This document shows positions 23,001 through 35,000 of a stretch of 64,000 nucleotides of DNA, piece after piece; position 1 is the stretch's first letter, and every line of letters starts with the position of its first letter. A program made the position numbers and the translations under genes. Source of the DNA: Macropodus opercularis (taxonomy: Eukaryota; Chordata; Actinopteri; Anabantiformes; Osphronemidae). Location of the stretch: NCBI GenBank assembly GCA_030770545.1, contig JAUCMP010000028.1, positions 14,651,501-14,715,500 on the forward strand, given 5' to 3'. The notes under the pieces are model-generated. The model searched no databases, had not been told where the DNA came from, and saw nothing but the letters and a program-made list of their open reading frames with translations.

Positions 23001-26000
23001 GCACACAACACACTCCCGTCATTTGCCCTAGGGTGTTCCCCGTTCGAGGCGGCTCATGGATTCCAGCCGCCCCTCTTCCCGGAGCAGGGTCCCGAGGTCG
23101 GAGTTTCCTCAATCTCCGCCTACATCAGGCGATGCAGAGCCACATGGACCAGAGTAAGGGCCCAACTGCTCCGGGGTCAAGCACAGGCTGAGCGGTATGC
23201 CAATCGCCGCCGTTCTCCAGCGCCCGAGTATAAAGTAGGTGATCTAGTTTGGCTCTCGACGAGGGATTTGAAACTAAAAGACTATTGCAGGAAGCTCTCC
23301 CCTAGGTTTGTCGGTCCTTTTCGCATATCCAACATTATCAACCCGGTTTCTGTCAGACTCGAACTTCCCAATAGTATGAGGGTCCATCCAGTTTTCCATG
23401 TGTCATGCATTAAACCTGTGGTCTCTCCTGTTTTCTCTTCCCCGGTTGACGCCCCCCCCCCCGCCCGCATCATCGACGGGGGCCCGGCTTATACGGTCAG
23501 TTCCATCCTCCGGTCCCGGCGACGAGGTCGCGGTCTCCAGTACCTGGTGGACTGGGAGGGATATGGACCGGAACACCGCAGCTGGGTCCCCTCGAGGCAA
23601 GTTCTGGATCCGTCGCTGATCAGGGACTTCCATGAACGGCATCCGGAGGAACCCTCTTAGGTCGCCGGGAGGCGCCCGTGGGGGGGGGGCTCTGTGACAG
23701 TATGGACTCGCTTCCCCACCAGGGGGAGCTATTTTGGACTTTGAGTTTGTTCCTTGTTTGTTCCCATACTGGTCCCCATACACACCTGTTTGTCATTATC
23801 ATCACCCGGTCTTCATATACTCCCTTCAGTCTGTCATTTGTCGCTGGTGTGTCATTCCTGTTTGCCTCGTTCGTTTGTTCTCCCTCTTCCCCGACCTCTA
23901 GCTCTACTCAACTTGCGTAAGTCAGTCAGTCAGTGTTCGTAGCCTGTTCTTGTTCCTGCTTTGCAGTGTTTTGTTTGGTAGTGTTAACTTTGTTTGTTTT
24001 CCCGCTTGCGGTGACTTTGTTTTGTAGACAGTCAGTTAGGTTCGTTAGAATAAGTTTTGTATTATCCCGCTTGCGGTGAATTTTGGTTTTGTAGGATTTT
24101 CATAATTAGTGCATAGTGTTGAATTTGATCCACTATTGTTTTGAGTTCTTTGTTTTTGCCAAATTGTAGTTTTCTCCAGCTCTGCTGTGATTTTCTGTTT
24201 GTCCTTATTTAATAAATTCTTGTCTTGCGGAAATTCAACCTACTGGGTTCTTTTGCACCTGGGTCCGACCTCACCTCGTGTCTGGCTCGTAACAACTGAA
24301 TATTAGTCTGCAAGAGTCAATTATTAGAAATGTGATGATTACGTACATGAAAAATCTGTTACGCATTTTAATGTAATCTGACAGTCACAGCAGCAGCAGA
24401 GGATTATTACCGTTAACACAGACTGACCTGGTCCTGTTAAAGCCTGGAAGCTTCATTTTGTATTTTTGATATCATAAATATGTAGATAAAGGGGGCATTG
24501 TTTAAAAGCATTGTTGATGGGCATGTTTTGAGAAGCAGGTAAAAAGTAATTACTGTGCCTTTGCTTCTGATTAATTAACATACTGAGGTGATTACATTTG
24601 CGTGTAATGAATATTTTTTATGTACCACGCTCGACAATATGCAAGTTTTCCCATAAATCTTCAAATAAATTTTCATATTTTCATTGTTTAAATTGTGAAA
24701 CTGTGAACAAAGATATAACTATAAAAATGCAGGCATGTGCAAAACTGTGGGAAGCTGCAATTATTTCCTTTATCTGCTATTGTTGATTCCTCTTATCCCA
24801 AAAAGATAAAGCTTTGCCACTGGTTCCGCTTGCGTTTGAAGTGCACAGGAGAACAAGAGTGAAGGACAAATCAGTCCATCGATGCGTTTGGCCCACAGGG
24901 TTCTAGTGGAGCCTCGTTGGTTGTGTGCGATAAGAGCGGACCCTGAGATCCCTGGGAATTTCCGCCAGGGGTGTTGGTTTTAAATAACCCTGGACACACA
25001 AAAGCTGGGGAGACCATCACAGACCGTGAAAGGACGGAGGAGGAGATGAGAGAGGTGAAGGTTAGACATGCATGCAGACGTCTGAAAGCACTTTCTTCTG
25101 CCTCACCCTCACTGTCCAGGCTGCCTTCAGATTGAACGGCTGTCTGATAAGGGCTGTGATTACATTGATTGGGTTACGGTCATCTCCGCTGCCTGTCCGT
25201 CTTCCTACCGCTCCTCACCTTCCTTCACCTTTACACCCTTCGATATTCAGTTTCCACACAAGGTGCTGAGAAGTATTTACTCGCACCGTTCTGGCTGTGA
25301 GGCCGATTTCAGAGTCATTATATGTTCGTGTTGAATTAATGGATAACACCTGCCGTGGTTCTCCAAACATCATTCCACCAAGTAACATCTAAAGATATAA
25401 ACTTCATTCCATAAAGTCAAACGACTCCATTCAAAAAGCCATTGAACAAATCAGGAGAAATGCTCAGTTAGACCGTGGCCGAGGGATTTAATGATACACT
25501 TATCCCAGCTATCATCACCAGAGGACAAATCAGTACAATTATCAATCTTGATGAGTGTGGGCCTCACAAGATATTCATCCTCATACTGTAGTACCTAATT
25601 AGCCAGAACAGAGCCCTGCAGCCTTGAAAACACCTGAAAGAAGCAGCAAGCGTATTTATCCCCCGCTTAATGTGTTGTATTGTACGTGATAGTCACTTTC
25701 TTTGTTCTTATGAATGATCCCCAGCAACAAAATGTGCCCTACATCACTGTGTGTCTGTGTCGCTCAGCATCTCCGACTGGCCTAGATCTGAAGTGATGGC
25801 TGATGCAGTTTCTACAAGTCAGATCCTTTTCCAGGATTCATCTCCACTACAAACAAACGCCTCAGGTCTCAGCGGAGCCCCTGGAAGCAGACATGCCAGA
25901 CAACTTCTTGCTGTCTGGCTTGCACAATGTAACTGTGGAGAAGCCTGGTGCACGATCTGTTGTGATTCATTTACTGTGCAGCTGACATATTAAAAAACAT

Positions 26001-29000
26001 CCCTGAAAGTAGATAGAATCAGTTATTACTTGCTACTTGTTGAGTAGCAATGTTTTAAAAATAAAGAAATACTTTGACTCAATCTAGCCGATGTAACGAG
26101 GTCGTGTACTGTGGTTTTCAGCTGTAGACACGTTAAGCTTCGGTGAGAAAATGGGAAAACAGTTCAGCAGGGATTTGAATTTATATCAGGTTTTGTGAGA
26201 TTGGATCCCGTATCTAGTGCACAAAACTATTTTAGAAAAATTAAAGTGAGAATTAATTTGAAATGACAACTCATATGAATCACTGGATCTCAGTTGAATG
26301 CAATTGTGGAGTAATGCTACTGTACCACCTGAAAGCAGTTTCACCAAACCAAATTATCTATATTTCAAGCAGAAACCCACTTATTAGAAGCAGTGGGTTT
26401 TCTCTCAGAAGCCGCGTGAATGTTGTGCTCCCTTTATACCGTTTTCAAAATGTTGACTACATCGACACATCACGCTGACAGCTGTGACCTGAGGAAACGA
26501 CACTGTGAAACAACGAGAAACCACATTACCTGTTAAACAAACCTTCAACACACAGCCTCATAATGTCACTGCCAGGTACGCGGTCATAGCGCTGGGTTCA
26601 CTGCCTCCATATGAATCTACTCACATGGTTTGTGATTGATTAGGTCAGTTTTGTGAATTTGTAGTGCGTACTAAGATTTGTAAATAAATATATAAAACAA
26701 TCCATACTGTGTGTATGGATTTACCGTCTCATACATAATCAATGCCTGTTGTCCACGTTTTACTAATCTTAATAAACATATGCATACACATAATGGTCCT
26801 GCTTAGATGTGTGTGTGTGTGTGTTGTACCACTGAGAAAGGGCTGGTTGCGTCTGTATGTGCTGGGCAGTGGACCCAGACGTTCTTGTCGCTGGTTCAGG
26901 ACGCGTCCCAGATGACCCGTGTGGCACAGGCTGCCCACAATCACACTGTGCAGGTACACCGGCTCCACGAAGTGGCTCAGCAATGCCCCCTGCAGGCCGA
27001 GGACGTTCCATCTGAGGGCGGGGAGGTTGAACACAGCGGCGTGAAAATGCAGTCAAGGAAAAGGAGAAGATGAGTTGTGTGGAAGTCGTGGGAAGGAGAA
27101 TAGGTGGGAAGAGAGCTTCAATGACAGGTAGAGACAATTTGATCATTATCTTGATGTGGGACGTGATGAATAACAGCTGCTCAACTGACAGCACAGATAA
27201 TCAGACACACACACGTCCTCTTCCCCCATTTTCCCTGGTTCAGAGATAAAAAACATCATCACCACCAATAGCAACAGCACTGCCAAAGGTCAGTACATCA
27301 TCATTCATTACAGGGAACAACACATTACCATGTTTGCATTCGCCGCCGCCGCTGAGGTTAATGCACGGGACTACACGAAATCCACCGTGGCTGGGAGAGA
27401 GGGGCGACCGCCTCAGGTTGGTTCAGGGAGAACCATGACTGACACCAAATCGCTGCGGGGCTAAACCTGCTTAACTAGCAGATGCTAATTTATGGATGGG
27501 AAATGATAAATAGTGTGTTTATTATGGTAGCTCTGCTTCATAGTGAGAAATCCCGGTGTGTACTGTGCAGGGCACTGGGCTAGTGAACTGATGTGAGGTC
27601 CAACGGAGGCCCGACGTTGTGTTACTGATTTTTACATCATTGTTCTTTTTGTTAATCAGCCTCTTTATCACGGATGCAATTATAGCGGCTACTTTTTTTC
27701 CCACTTACAGATTAAATAATTACTCATCGTGGGTTATTTCGCCACCCGAGCAGTCAATTAACATTAAAATCTTTCTGGGAATCACTAAACAGGCTTGTAA
27801 AGCAGCGGCCGCCCACTTTACCTGCAATCTGTCAGCAAGACGTGCCCGACCCCCTCAAACTGAGGAAAAGACACACACACATATAAACACACACTACCAG
27901 GCACGCACACACACACACACACAGCCCCAGCGCTCCACCAAAACCTGAAATATTAATTTACCCAGAAAGCGACACCATGAATCAGAAACATCTTCCAATC
28001 TCATGCAAGAAAAAACAACCATCTGGCTCGAGTGTGTGAATTTTAAGAGACCTCTTCTCGCTCTCTTTACATTTTTCCTTTCTTGCTTCCTCTGGTAAAC
28101 GCGGCCATTAAACTAATGTGTTCATCTGCATAAAACGGCGCTGGAATGAAGAACATCATCGTTATATGAAAGCCATTTAGGCCCCTCAATTAAATCCAGC
28201 TGTCGACTTCAAATCAAATATTAGCGAACGAGCTTCATTGAGCACAGTTTAAGAAAACAAAATGATTATTATCAGGTGACACAGTGATGGAGTGAAATGT
28301 TGGCTATTATCAGAAAAGCTTGGAATCTTAAAACCCCCTGTGGTCAATACTGAACTAACTGTAATAAACTCGGGAGGTGATGGAGGGACAGAAAAAATAA
28401 TGGAGGTTGCGCAATGAGTATGACAAAGGACAAAGAGAGTATCCAGGGAATCGCTTTAAGATTGCAGCAGTGTGGCTGTGCTGAGCCCTGAGCTGCTCTC
28501 AGTTCCACCCTCCACTCTGACCTTGATAAACTGGCCCTTGGTGACCCACTCACTTTAACAACGGCCACCGATCATTTACAGCAATATAAAAAAGGAGGCT
28601 GTCGAGCAGAGAGGCTGCGTCTGCTGTGTGATCTGGAGGGATTGGAAGGGAGATAATAGTGGGAGGGGAAGAAAAGCTGGGTGACCCCCCCCCCAAAAAA
28701 AAGTCACTCTATTTTTTTGTCAAGTAATTGCTTTCACCTGCGTTGGTGACCTGGGTAGATTTAATCACACCATCTCCAGCCTTGGCCAACTGAATCAAAT
28801 TGGTCAAATTAACGGCGGCTCCACAGGAGAAATGGTTCACCTCCTATTCTGTGTGTGCTTGTGCCGGTCTGTGGCTCAGCTGCTGCTGTATGGCTCACTT
28901 GGCACCGCGCGATGCTCACTAGGCTAAAGTTGGGGGTTCAGGCCTGGTCGTAGCCAAAAACCTGCAACTACACACAGGATTTGTTATAATAGTATAAGGA

Positions 29001-32000
29001 TCAAACAAGGATTATTAACAAGCGTCCTCAGTTTCTGCAGCTGTCAGTTGGACGGTAACATCCAACACAGTAAGGTCTGGCTTCACCTCCTTTGTCTTCT
29101 ACACCATCATAGATGTCGGCTGCTTGCTTCCGTCATTTAGGTGGAAACGTTTCAGTACTCAACCAAGCTGAGAACACTGAGATAATGGACCCAGACTTGC
29201 TCACTCTTATCCTCAAGGGAAGTCGTTGTTTCTCACCTGAACTCAATAGACGGGAGAATAGATGCTGGAATGTCAGTCAGGCATCTTTCCTTGTATACAC
29301 GAGAAACTGTTCTGACAAGATTAGAAACGACGTATTATCCTTATATTAGCTAAATCTGACCTTACCTTGAAAGCTGACATGGGGCTGTCGATGACTTGAA
29401 CTGGTTCAAACACCAACGCCTGACATTCATGTTAGCACATAAACACCTGGGGCCTGGGTGACGGCTGTGCTCATATTATTAAACCTAACCAGTGTCACTA
29501 AATACAGAGATTCTTTCCAGGCTTATTAAAATGTTGCTTTACACTTAAAACCTGAAATAGTGTAAGAATATTATCACAGCTGCACAACTGCACCAGCATC
29601 TCACACAAAAACGATGAATGATGACAAAGCAGTGGAAATATTTATTACTGTGACTTTTGTAAGAAGTGGGAGCAGTTTTTTTGCGAGCAAACTGTAAACT
29701 GTATAATTTAATGATTATAAAACTAAAAGCCTGAATGTTAATTCAAATAAAATATTACAACCATCCATTGCTATTACGTCAGTACACATATTTTTCAGTC
29801 CAAATGAGTCGCATAGATTTTTTGGCTTAACTATGTCTGTGTGGAAATGAATCCAAATTAAATAAATGTCAGTGAGTGGAGAGATTTGAACGATCATTAC
29901 GTAGAAGTCACACACGGGAATTCAATAACACCACACTTTCACATAACGCACGACTCACAGCACCTACACACGCGAACCTCTGCCTGACTCACAGAGCGCA
30001 TTCAAAATGCTTTACTTAATCACTCTAATCGCCTTCCATCGCTCCTTTAATCCTTCTTCTCTTATGTAGGTCAGAGACCTCGTGGTGAAAGAACATTTCA
30101 TATGAAGTTTATGTTCAGGTGTGTTGTGTTCACCTTTGTAAGAAAATGTGCACATGCCATAAAACAGCAGTGAGGGTTGCACCAGCCGCACTTACAGAAT
30201 GCACAGAAACTATATTATACACAGGAATAACTGCAGTACATTATGGGACTGATTGCAGAATGATATAGACCTAATCTCTAACTGAGTGCATACCATTAAA
30301 TTTCAGTACAGTGGAACTATCTGCATCATCATCTCCATCAACAGATGGTCAATGATATGTTGGTGAGAGGTATAATACACAGCCAGCGGTGAGTGGATGC
30401 GGTGAAATGATCTGTGTGCTGGGATGTGGAGGCAACATTGAGGTCACCAGGGGGCAGAGTTCAGGTGGTTAGAGGTGGTTCCTTTGTCTGCTAGAAATGG
30501 CCGCGAGGGCAGGAAGTTAAAGGTTAAAGTCAAAAACAGTGAGTATGGTGGTAATGTTTATGTTCCACACGCAATAGTAACCAACGCCTTAGGCCGAATG
30601 AAGTCAACACACTTTATATAAATACAATCAGAAGCAAAGCGCCACGTGACATTCAAAAGCACCAACCTGGTGATCTTATCAGTGCAGGACATGGTGATAA
30701 GCTGCTCGCCCTGTAACACGCCGTCCCACGTCTGGACGGGGCCCCGGCAGCGCACGGGCACCGTTCCCTCGCCTGACTCGATTTTAGTCCGTAGGTGGTT
30801 GCGGTGCTTCCTCGTGAGGTGCCTGCTGCTGTGCACTAAAAAAGGACAATCTCGACGTTAATGTCGATTCTTTCTGGATCCCCAGTGTTGTACTGAATAA
30901 TCAAATGTTTGGTTTAGAAATAGTCGCACTTTCCAGAAACTACTTTCAAATATTGGACAAAATACCAAGTGCGACTTCTCTGCACAACCATGGATGTTAT
31001 TGCTTTTCAACCAGGTCATATTTTACATTATATTGTGTAAACAAATCTACCTATTAGACAATCAAAGTGCTGGAGTCCAATGGCCAGTTCTGCACAATAC
31101 ACAGTACATGTTTAGCAGACTAGGTCAAGGCAGAGGCTTTCACTTGTCCTGGGTTCCTACATCCTGCTTGTGTGCGACGCCCCTCAGAAAGTCACAATAC
31201 AACAACATAGACAAGGAAACTGAAAACTGCACCTTGACAGCTCGTGTACTGTAAACTGCTTAGTATTATTAAAATATTATTCAATTAATTAACGAAATAT
31301 CGAATGAATCGTTGCAGTCATACTGGTTGCAACTCACTCCTTTGTTTAAATGAATGGACTCTGGCTCTAACAGGGATTAAACAGTAGGCTACAGTACCTT
31401 CTACTCCTCTACTGGACAACTAATAGCAATTAATGATCTACCTCTTGTGTCCAGTCAGTATATATGTCAGTTAGGCCGGATTTGTTATATGGTTATACTT
31501 TATGCCAGGTGTTGACTGGATTGTTACTGGATGTATAAAACACTATGATTGCTTGCTAACATTGCTAACAACATACTTATCCACACAGACACTTATACAT
31601 TTAATAAATAAAAACAGAAAAAGAATTTCTTTTATTTCTCTTAGTCTAAAGGAAACATTCAGAACAGAGGATGAATTTCAGATATTGCATTACCTGCTAT
31701 CATTAAAAAAGTAATATACTCTACAAATCTCCCCTATAAAGCTAATCATTTACTTTGTTTTAATAATGTGTCATTTATTTTCCTCTCTCTTCCTCTGTGG
31801 TGGATTTGAAACAGCTAAAAATTAAGCCCCAGCTTCCAGCTCAGAAATGCTTAAGAGCAGTCAGGAGAAGGTGCTTCTCTAATCTCTGAGCGCACACTGC
31901 AGAACACTGAAACGGTTTAATGACAAAAAAAAAACAAAGTTCAAAGGCTTCTTCAACATCGTCTATTCTCTCTATTTCCATCTCTATGTATTTCACGTGA

Positions 32001-35000
32001 ACCCCGCTGTTTCTGCGTCTATACACAGTATATTCAGAGCTGAGAAGCAGCTCCGCTTTACAGAATATACCTTCCACTGATGGAAAATGGAGCCCAGATT
32101 ACTTTTCTGAACTCATAAGCCACCAGAAATAAATGAATATACAGTTTATTTTTAGCGTATAAGCAATAAAAATGTCATCCAGTCAGCACAGTGTGGCTGA
32201 AAGAGGCCAAAGACTGAGTAACATGAGAACAGATCTCTCTATAAACCCAGCAGAATGAGATGATGGACAAAATGTTGACGCTTACCTTCAATAGAAATGT
32301 GTCATGCATGTAACAACACAGCCTTATTTTTATCAGCCTGTGCACATAGAGACAACACAAAGATCTAATGTCTTACGGTCAGTGGTGATTTCATAGGGTG
32401 AGTGGAGTCTCCCGTCGCCACATGGTGACGTGCTGATATACATGTGGAAATGGACGTTTTCCCTCAACCTGTAACCGCATTCCTTGTGCCGCACGAATAT
32501 TGACTCTTCCCAGTCGTCTGGCCTTTTACTGTGGTGAAGAAAAAGCCAAGAAAAAAACAACAAGAAATGAGAGGGATGAGAAAGGCAGGACCATTCATCA
32601 CAGCAGGGAATAGATTCCCACTGTTCTTTTCCGATGATGAGGTGAGGAAGAGACGGAGAGAGATGGGCACTGGCTCTTTCTCTGACCACAGCCCATTCTG
32701 CTGCTGTCACACACAGACCTGGACATTACTCAGCCTGACCACATGTCTCAGGGGAAGCACAGGGTCCCCTCAGCTCAAACATATACTACTCTGTTGATTG
32801 GGTCTCACACACAGGTTACGATAAACACTGAGTGAAAGAAGGCATTTCTATTGTTTGTGTAACAACAGCAGTTCTCTCACATAATTTAAGGAAAAGTGTG
32901 AGTGACCAACCTACAAATACACACACATATAAAATCAGTTTCAAATCATTACATGGTACGACAGCAGCAGAAGTAGACGTGTCAGCAGGCAGTTGTGTTG
33001 TGTTTCATTTTGCAGGTAAACACACTAAGGTTTAGTTTCTGTCTAGACCACGTTACCTCACAGTAATATGCTTTAACATACCAGGTCTCACAGTAATATA
33101 CTGTAATATACCAGGTAATATACTGTAATATACCAGTTATCACAGTAATATGCTGTAATATACCAGTTATCACAGTAATATACTGTAATATAACAGGTAA
33201 TATGCTGTAATATACCAGTCATCACAGTAATATACTGTAATATAGCAGTTATCACAGTAATATACTATTATATACCAGTTATCACAGTAATATACTGTAA
33301 TATACCAGGTAATATGCTGTAATATACCAGGTCTCACAGTAATACACTGTAATATACCAAGTCTCACAGTAATATACTGTAATATACCAGGTCTCACAGT
33401 AATATACTGTAATATAGCAGTTATCACAGTAATATACTATTATATACCAGTTATCACAGTAATATACTGTAATATACCAGGTCTCACAGTAATATACTGT
33501 AATATAGCAGTTATCACAGTAATATACTATTATATACCAGTTATCACAGTAATATACTGTAATATACCAGGTAATATGCTGTAATATACCAGGTCTCACA
33601 GTAATACACTGTAATATACCAAGTCTCACAGTAATATACTGTAATATACCAGGTCTCACAGTAATATACTGTAATATACCAGATCTTACAGTGATATACT
33701 GTAATATACCAGGTAATAAACTGTAATATACCAGGTCTCACAGTAATATACTATAATATACTGTAATATACCAGGTCTCACAGTGATATACTATAATATA
33801 CTGTAATATACCAGGTCTCACTGTAATATACTGTAATATACCAGGTCTCACTGTAATATACTGTAATATACCAGGTCTCATTGTAATATACTGTAATATA
33901 CCAGGTCTCACTGTAATATACTGTACTATACCAGGTCTCACAGTAATATACTATAATATACTGTAATATACCAGGTCTCACAGTAATATACTGTAATATA
34001 CCAGGTATCACAGTAATATACTGTAATATACCAGGTATCACAGTAATATGCTGTAATATACCAGGTCTCACAGTAATATACTATAATATACTGTAATATA
34101 CCAGGTCTCACAGTAATATACTATAATATACTGTAATATACCAGGTCTCACAGTAATATACTATAATATACTGTAATATACCAGGTCTCACAGTAATATA
34201 CTGTAATATACCAGGTATCACAGTAATATACTGTAATATACCAGGTATCACAGTAATATCCTGCTTCTCATTACTGATATGACGAACAGTGTTTGATAGT
34301 CAGAGACACTAGCACAGTACATGACATTTGAATAACCAGGTTATGCTCTACATCCTCAGCATGGTTATGAACCTGGATAAGGTGTATCAGGGTGTGTTCA
34401 TAATAGACACCCTCTCTCAATTATAGTAGATGAAAAAGGAAATTACTGTAAAGAAGATGAAATTACTGTTTTATCGTACAGTGACATAATCTGTCTGTTC
34501 TTCCTCCAGTGGATGGCTGCACTGTACATTTCTTCAGAAGCAGATTAGACCCACAGAGGCAACACACGCTTTAAACCCTGTTCTGAACATTTTGCATTAT
34601 ATTCCTGTAATCATGACCCACTGCATAACGAGTCCTCTAATCATTTGCCACACGTTGCGACTGTGTTTCCTATTCATGTGGGCAGCGAGTTGGTAAAGTT
34701 AAAAAACAAGTTAAAAAAACTCAAACTACTGATGCACAACTTGAATTGATAAATTAAAATTAAAAGGTTTAAATTAAATGTAATAAAAAGTGTGTTGCTT
34801 TACGAACAGTGTAATATTACAATGCAGGTGCTGTCAGTAAGTAAAAACAGACAAAGGATTCAGCTGTCAAAATTATGCAAAATATAATAATAATTAAAAA
34901 GAATTCTGACATATTTAAGAGTTAAAAGTCTTACTGTAGAATATTTTACATATTAAATATACGGCTCACAAAAACTTTAACAGGGAATAAGAAGCAATTG

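Larger units (their letters stand above)
13797..24294 (+). mobile_element. Tandem Ty3/gypsy chromovirus array (LTR-int-LTR-int-LTR), sushi-like
   Basis: Three 602-bp LTRs (13797-14398, 18735-19336, 23693-24294) start TGTGACAG and end GTAACA. They enclose two internal regions that share a gag-pol organisation ending in a chromodomain. The only target duplication is ACTGA at 13792-13796 and 24295-24299, outside the whole array; the junctions at the middle LTR have none. This shows that one insertion was later duplicated through its LTRs, rather than two independent insertions. By eye the copies differ by one substitution in LTR3 (T at 23825 against C at 13929), one synonymous internal substitution (A15509 against G20447) and a 20-bp deletion in copy 1. 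The element is antisense to ADARB2, within the intron between exons 27011-26830 and 12580-12399. Confidence 0.97.

Noticed and set aside
13797..24294. Assembly duplication as the source of the tandem array
   Set aside because: The copies differ by a 20-bp deletion and two substitutions at separate places, so a simple duplicated contig is unlikely. Long reads would settle it.
28884..28955. Functional tRNA gene
   Set aside because: A and B boxes are degenerate and neither the acceptor stem nor the T stem pairs. It is kept only as a low-confidence SINE remnant.
33170..34071. Several long minus-strand open frames (up to 125 codons) rich in WYITVYYCE
   Set aside because: They are translations of the 30-bp minisatellite, whose unit length is a multiple of three and lacks stops in that frame. 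They have no unique sequence and no splice context.
33057..34261. CRISPR-like array
   Set aside because: The repeats are contiguous, with no unique spacers, and the DNA is vertebrate. It is an ordinary minisatellite.
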